From: Gammaproteobacteria bacterium
GTDB lineage: Bacteria; Pseudomonadota; Gammaproteobacteria; SZUA-229
Assembly: GCA_029882215.1 (NCBI GenBank)
Contig: JAOULC010000032.1
Coordinates: 1 to 34,773, forward strand
Direction of reading: 5' to 3'
Length of the DNA: 34,773 nt
The position numbers and the translations under genes were made by a program. Below, one piece after another: positions 31,142 to 34,773 of this stretch. Under the pieces are notes generated by a model that searched no databases, was not told where the DNA came from, and saw nothing but the letters and a program-made list of their open reading frames with translations. How positions within the stretch are numbered: the stretch's first letter is position 1; each line of letters opens with the position of its first letter.

Positions 31142-31522
31142 TTATTTAATGTTCTTTAGCAGTGTTTTCCAGTTTTCAAGATCGGTAGGGGTGCCCGACC
31201 TGTTTTTTAACTGAATGCCGATAGTATGCGCTACACCTGAACCAGGCTTGCATGAGTTAATGTCGCCGGTAACAAAAAATTTCTGCCTGCTGTCTTTAAG
31301 CGAAATACTCAAGTCTAGTACGCTTTTTACTGTCAAAGGCTGCTCAGAGCTAATTTGAATGGCTGATTTGGAAAGATCTTGTAAAGAGCACGAGAATGTT
31401 TTACCTAATGCTTTAGGGTCGTCGGAAGAAAAAAGTATTTTAACCTGAAATGTATCATCAGCCAGGAACCTTGCGTCTGCTCCTGATGGCTGATGGTCTG
31501 TAAGCTGGCTTTGTATTTCCAT
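31142..31522 (-). CDS. PilZ-like domain protein
   Basis: The ATG at 31522 has ACAGGA upstream and gives 126 residues. The pattern FQVKILFSSDDPKALGKTFSC, then LQDLSKSAIQISSE, then LDLSISLKDSRQKFFVTGDI resembles a PilZ beta-barrel, with DLSKSAIQI standing where DxSxxG would be. The glycine of that motif and the RxxxR motif are absent, so it probably does not bind c-di-GMP in the usual way. A 16-codon longer form starting at 31570 is possible. Confidence 0.6.
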   Translation of the reverse strand: MEIQSQLTDHQPSGADARFLADDTFQVKILFSSDDPKALGKTFSCSLQDLSKSAIQISSEQPLTVKSVLDLSISLKDSRQKFFVTGDINSCKPGSGVAHTIGIQLKNRSGTPTDLENWKTLLKNIK

Positions 31523-31892
31523 TATTGAATCCTGTTTATTGTTTGTAACTTTTATTAATAGGCTGATCAATAATGTAGCCCGTCATGGGCAGAAAAATTG
31601 TGAGTCAGGCTTGTTTTAACAAAATAGTAACTTTCGCTGACCGCTTGTCAGGTTTTTCTTTAACATGGGGCTTAGTGGCGTATCTGCGTCGTAAGTAACT
31701 CAGAGATATCGCAAAGATACAGTCAAATTTAAGATTTTATTGTCCGTGTCTGGCATAAATTTCAGGAGAGGATAATCAAACAATAACCGAACTGGTGCAG
31801 AATAGTTTTAGAGGGCTTTGTTGTGAGCACGGAGACGGCATAACGGGCTTGATTGCTTGTCGTCGTGATTATTGAGGGGGTGTATACTTCTG
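31523..31892. other. Gene-free gap
   Basis: No gene is supported in this 370-nt stretch. A short hairpin (GCCC 31578-31581 with GGGC 31587-31590) is the only structure I see. A GGAGAGGA near 31764-31771 looks like a ribosome binding site but no start codon follows at a suitable distance. Confidence 0.4.
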
Positions 31893-32438
31893 TCAGACGC
31901 CTGTGTCAGCAAAGCGAAAAGGTTCTATGCTCCAGTGACCGGATAGATTAGTGGTCAGTACAAGGCAGGCCGGGCCGCCACGGGTACGGGTGGCACCTGC
32001 AGCGCCAGGATTAATAACCCAGGGTGACTGGTCGGTATCGCAAACCTGAGAGTGCGTATGTCCATAAACAATGGCTTTGGCTTGTGGGTGGGCTTTACGA
32101 AGAGACTCATGGCTGGGCCGGTGGTGGCCATGAACATGGCCGTGTTCTATTGCCAGTAAGCCGCCGGGAAGATGAATTTCTGCGATATCTGGCAGCGCTT
32201 CAACGATCTCCTTTTGTTCGGCAGGCCAGATAGTGTGGTGGTCATTATTACCAGAGACCGCAAAAACATAGCCCAGCTTTGGATGCATTTTTTCAAGTAC
32301 CGAAGCGCAGCAAATATCACCGGCATGGACTGCGATGTCGGTTTGTTTAATAACCTTGGCAATACGCTCATCCAGCACTGTATGGGTGTCTGAAATTATG
32401 GCAATAGTTAACGAATCATGCTGACTAAAATCATTCAT
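31893..32438 (-). CDS. MJ0936/YfcE-type metallophosphoesterase
   Basis: With the ATG at 32438 the protein has 181 residues and all metal-binding motifs of the calcineurin-like phosphodiesterases: D17-T-H19, D41 in HAGDI, N65 in GNND, H99 in EHGH and GHTH at 126-129. Members cleave phosphodiesters, including cyclic nucleotides in some cases. A TTG 14 codons upstream could start a longer form, but AGAAAGAAG lies before the chosen ATG. The natural substrate is unknown. Confidence 0.9.
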   Translation of the reverse strand: MNDFSQHDSLTIAIISDTHTVLDERIAKVIKQTDIAVHAGDICCASVLEKMHPKLGYVFAVSGNNDHHTIWPAEQKEIVEALPDIAEIHLPGGLLAIEHGHVHGHHRPSHESLRKAHPQAKAIVYGHTHSQVCDTDQSPWVINPGAAGATRTRGGPACLVLTTNLSGHWSIEPFRFADTGV

Positions 32439-32955
32439 TACTGCTGGTCTTCTTTCTCTATGTGCTTGGTTATTTAACAATGAATTGTACCATGCTCTGC
32501 TGGTTGCCGTGTTTTAATAAAGCAGCTGCACTGCTAAATCAACTAGATTTAAGCTTATGGAAATAACAAGCTGATAAAAAAATCATTTACTGTTGAGCGT
32601 GAAATAATTTTTATAGTGTCACTGGCAAGGCTTAAAGATGACAGCATGTTTTTATTGTGAACATAGGTTTATTAGTTGTCAGAGAGTCTTCAATAGATAT
32701 GATTACTTAATGAATAGTTGTATGGCTCGTTTGCTGGAAAGCAGGCTATGAGCAGGTGCGTGATATACAGCGGCGTATATTATCTGTGATGGATCTAAGG
32801 AATAGAAAAAACTTCAGTTGAACTGTTGTAGGCTTATTTAGTTGCACGCATTAAAGCGTAATGCGCTAACATGGGGCGAGGTCAGTGACTCATAAAGTGC
32901 TAACCAAAAGATCAGAAGCAGACAGTATTTTTAATAATTTATGAGGTTTTTTGTA
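32439..32955. other. Gene-free gap before the YCII-family gene
   Basis: No gene is supported. A 7-bp hairpin (CGCATTA 32847-32853 with TAATGCG 32859-32865) stands about 90 nt before the next start codon and may be an operator or leader structure. Confidence 0.4.
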
Positions 32956-33282
32956 ATGCCGCAATATATTTTCATTTATCTGGGGGGTGAGTACCCGGCA
33001 AACCCGGAAGAAGGGCAGAAACATTTCAGTAAGTATCAACAGTGGCTTGCTTCATTGGGTGATGCTGTCGTCAGCCCAGCGATTCCGTTTAAGGATACGC
33101 ATACTGTGCATACAGACAGCACAATTGAGCCCGGCACCACATCAGCAATGTCGGGAATGAGTATTATTAAAATGCCGTCGATGGATGAGGCATTAAAGGT
33201 GGCACAATCCTGTCCCTTCCTGGAGATCAATGGCACACTTGAAGTTTCTGAGATGATAGAAATGACGGGTAAAGCAAGTTAG
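32956..33282 (+). CDS. YCII-related domain protein
   Basis: A 108-residue single-domain protein. MPQYIFIYLGG, KHFSKYQQWLASLGDAVVSP, GMSIIKMPSMDEALKVAQSCPF and GTLEVSEMIEM follow the order seen in YCII/DGPF-type ferredoxin-like proteins. Function in this family is poorly known. The ATG at 32956 has GAGG (32943-32946) nine bases upstream; the in-frame ATG at 32941 overlaps this site and is less likely. Confidence 0.8.
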   Translation: MPQYIFIYLGGEYPANPEEGQKHFSKYQQWLASLGDAVVSPAIPFKDTHTVHTDSTIEPGTTSAMSGMSIIKMPSMDEALKVAQSCPFLEINGTLEVSEMIEMTGKAS

Positions 33283-33830
33283 TGTCGTATTTAAAATGCG
33301 TGGCTAATAAATATATACAGACTTATGGATAGCGCTAATTTTTTAGACTGTGGCGGGAGAGTGCTGGCCTTAGCATACTATAAAAATAGAATACTGCGAA
33401 AAGATAAGAGCCTCATAAAATATGATGCTGTTTTAGCAGACTGTAACAATAATGAAGGGGTAAATGAAATGTGTGTCGGTAATAAGTCACTCAATGCCCT
33501 GTTGGGTTAAATTTTTTATTACAACCTTGTATATACAATCTACATTAGCTAATAATAATATTATTAAATTAATTCATTCTTGATGTGCGTCGATAGATTA
33601 AAATCTTTTTATATTGGACAAGTTATTTCGTTGCCAATGATCAATAATTGTGGTTATATTCGATGCCCGGTTGCAACGAGCTATCTCAATATTTCGGGGC
33701 CTGATTTTAAAGACTAGAAGTGAATTTGCGAGGCGTGGAATTAATATATAGGGTGATAAATTTTCTATATTCGACGGCTAATAAATTTAGCGTATATAAT
33801 CTTATAACAAAAATATTTTAGGGGAATCAA
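33283..33830. other. Gene-free gap upstream of aprM
   Basis: A 61-codon frame at 33325-33510 has no ribosome binding site and no recognised family, so I do not call it. The stretch is AT-rich, with a TAATAATATTATTA palindrome near 33550-33564 and a distant inverted pair, CGTTGC (33630-33635) with GCAACG (33675-33680). The aprMBA promoter should lie in the right half. Confidence 0.4.
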
Positions 33831-34679
33831 ATGTTCACGAACAATCCTTTTGCTGAACTTTCGGCATTAATTTCAACAGATGTAATGCAGATATATATCA
33901 TCTTAATGGCACTATTGGTCGCTGGCGGCACAATACTCGATATGATGCATAAGAAAAGTGCGAAGTACTTTTTCATGGATTCTGCAAAAAATGCAAAAAA
34001 CGCAAAGCGTACAGTAAGCAGTGGTGAAAAAGCCGGGCTTGCAGTTGCCACTCTAGCAAACGAAGTATTAACTTCAGGTGAGTTTGCCAATCCAAAGCGT
34101 AGAATATCTCATCTGCTAAGCATGTATGGTTTCATTCTTTTTGTGGCGACAACCGTACTTATGATCTTTGAAGTTTCAACAAGTGCTTTAACTGCTCAAA
34201 TTTGGCACATCGGTGCGCTGATGCTGGCTGTAGGTGGTTACTGGTTCTGGTTCTTCATTCGTGTTGATGTGAATTCAGAAGGTGTCAGATGGTATCAGCT
34301 GCGTAAAGCGGACATGTTCATTGTTTCTTTGCTGTTAATGGTAACGTTTGGTCTGATCTGGTCTTACCTGCAGTCTAAAGGCGGTAAAGTAAGTGATATG
34401 GGTTCAACAACTCTGTTTTTCGGCCTGTTTATTCTTTCAACTACATTCCTTTTTTCAACGGTTCTGTGGTCTAAGTTTGCACATATGTTCTTTAAGCCTG
34501 CTGCAGCATTCCAAAAACGTGTTGCACATGCAGACGGTGGCGCATTGAACTTGCCAAAAGACTGGGACTTGTCTTCAGCTGAAGTACATGCAAAATTCCC
34601 TGATATCCCAGAATACATGGGTAAAAACCCAGAAAATATGGGTGCTGGTATCAGACGTGAAGCACCAAACCATTACTAA
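33831..34679 (+). CDS. aprM: Membrane anchor of adenylylsulfate reductase, AprM
   Basis: A 282-residue protein with five membrane spans (about 16-38, 94-116, 125-147, 160-180 and 192-215) and an extended polar C terminus rich in P and G. Sequence and the aprB gene 42 nt downstream identify it as AprM, the membrane partner of APS reductase found in many sulfur-oxidising gammaproteobacteria, where AprBA oxidises sulfite plus AMP to APS in the cytoplasm and AprM links it to quinone. AGGGGAA precedes the ATG. Strong codon bias and this site suggest high expression. Confidence 0.88.
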   Translation: MFTNNPFAELSALISTDVMQIYIILMALLVAGGTILDMMHKKSAKYFFMDSAKNAKNAKRTVSSGEKAGLAVATLANEVLTSGEFANPKRRISHLLSMYGFILFVATTVLMIFEVSTSALTAQIWHIGALMLAVGGYWFWFFIRVDVNSEGVRWYQLRKADMFIVSLLLMVTFGLIWSYLQSKGGKVSDMGSTTLFFGLFILSTTFLFSTVLWSKFAHMFFKPAAAFQKRVAHADGGALNLPKDWDLSSAEVHAKFPDIPEYMGKNPENMGAGIRREAPNHY

Positions 34680-34721
34680 TATTAATCTAATAACAATTAT
34701 TTAAGAAAGAGAGAATATATT

Positions 34722-34773
34722 ATGCCTACTTTTGTATATATGACTCGATGTGATGGTTGTGGACAGTGCGTTG
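34722..34773 (+). CDS. aprB: Adenylylsulfate reductase beta subunit, 5' end only
   Basis: The first 17 codons before the window ends. MPTFVYMTRCDGCGQCV is the start of AprB, with the first three cysteines (C10, C13, C16) of an iron-sulfur cluster. AAGAAAGAGAG serves as ribosome binding site. aprA is expected next. Confidence 0.85.
   Translation, partial: MPTFVYMTRCDGCGQCV

Noticed and set aside
31749-31766. TGGCATAAATTTCAGG as a third sigma54 promoter
   Set aside because: The -12 element is missing and no gene follows on the plus strand.
33325-33510. 61-codon frame upstream of aprM
   Set aside because: No ribosome binding site, unusual composition, no recognisable domain.

Overview
The window looks like chromosomal DNA from a sulfur-oxidising, CO2-fixing, microaerophilic gammaproteobacterium. 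The support is a form IA RuBisCO operon with CbbQ/CbbO, a sulfide:quinone oxidoreductase with a sulfur-responsive sigma54 regulator, a complete cbb3 oxidase operon with assembly genes, and at the right edge the start of an adenylylsulfate reductase operon (aprM, aprB). Free-living or symbiotic relatives of the Chromatiales/Thiotrichales type would fit; I cannot assign a genus. No tRNA, rRNA, CRISPR array, transposase or integrase was seen.

Layout. 1-810: gene-free DNA with a perfect 42-nt palindrome, related palindromic sites and repeat-like hairpins. 811-10226: Calvin-cycle block. On the minus strand lie an inositol-monophosphatase-family gene and cbbR; on the plus strand cbbL, cbbS, a conserved-looking 103-residue protein, cbbQ, cbbO, a 116-residue unknown and a class II aldolase fused to a Dabb domain. 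The aldolase has lost one canonical zinc-ligand histidine. 10286-10767: two N-terminally truncated gene remnants joined back to back, reading as a deletion scar. 10824-12736: miscellaneous genes (B3/B4 domain protein, GNAT, methyltransferase). 12760-16672: sulfide module: sqr, a FisR-like activator, a 54-residue secreted peptide and a periplasmic rhodanese. Two sigma54-type promoters with nearly the same sequence precede sqr and the peptide gene. 16789-22322: sensor kinase, periplasmic cytochrome c and a GGDEF-EAL protein, all on the minus strand. 22460-29574: hemN diverging from ccoNOQP, a small membrane protein, ccoG and ccoH. The hemN-ccoN gap carries FNR/ANR-type boxes placed for class II activation in both directions. 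29586-33282: a membrane protein, a YcgR-like PilZ protein, a 34-residue single-span peptide with its own FNR-type promoter and terminator, a second PilZ-like protein, a phosphoesterase and a YCII-family protein. 33831-end: aprM and the first 17 codons of aprB.

How the parts fit. Sulfide oxidation by SQR (with rhodanese handling sulfane sulfur) and APS reductase would supply electrons, the cbb3 oxidase would pass them to oxygen at low tension, and the RuBisCO block would spend the energy on CO2. The parts most worth following up are the FisR-type sigma54 circuit with its small secreted peptide, the FNR-controlled 34-residue membrane peptide, the aldolase-Dabb fusion, the long inverted repeat between cbbL and cbbS, and the structured leader of the GGDEF-EAL gene. 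All functional statements come from reading motifs by eye; no database search was run.
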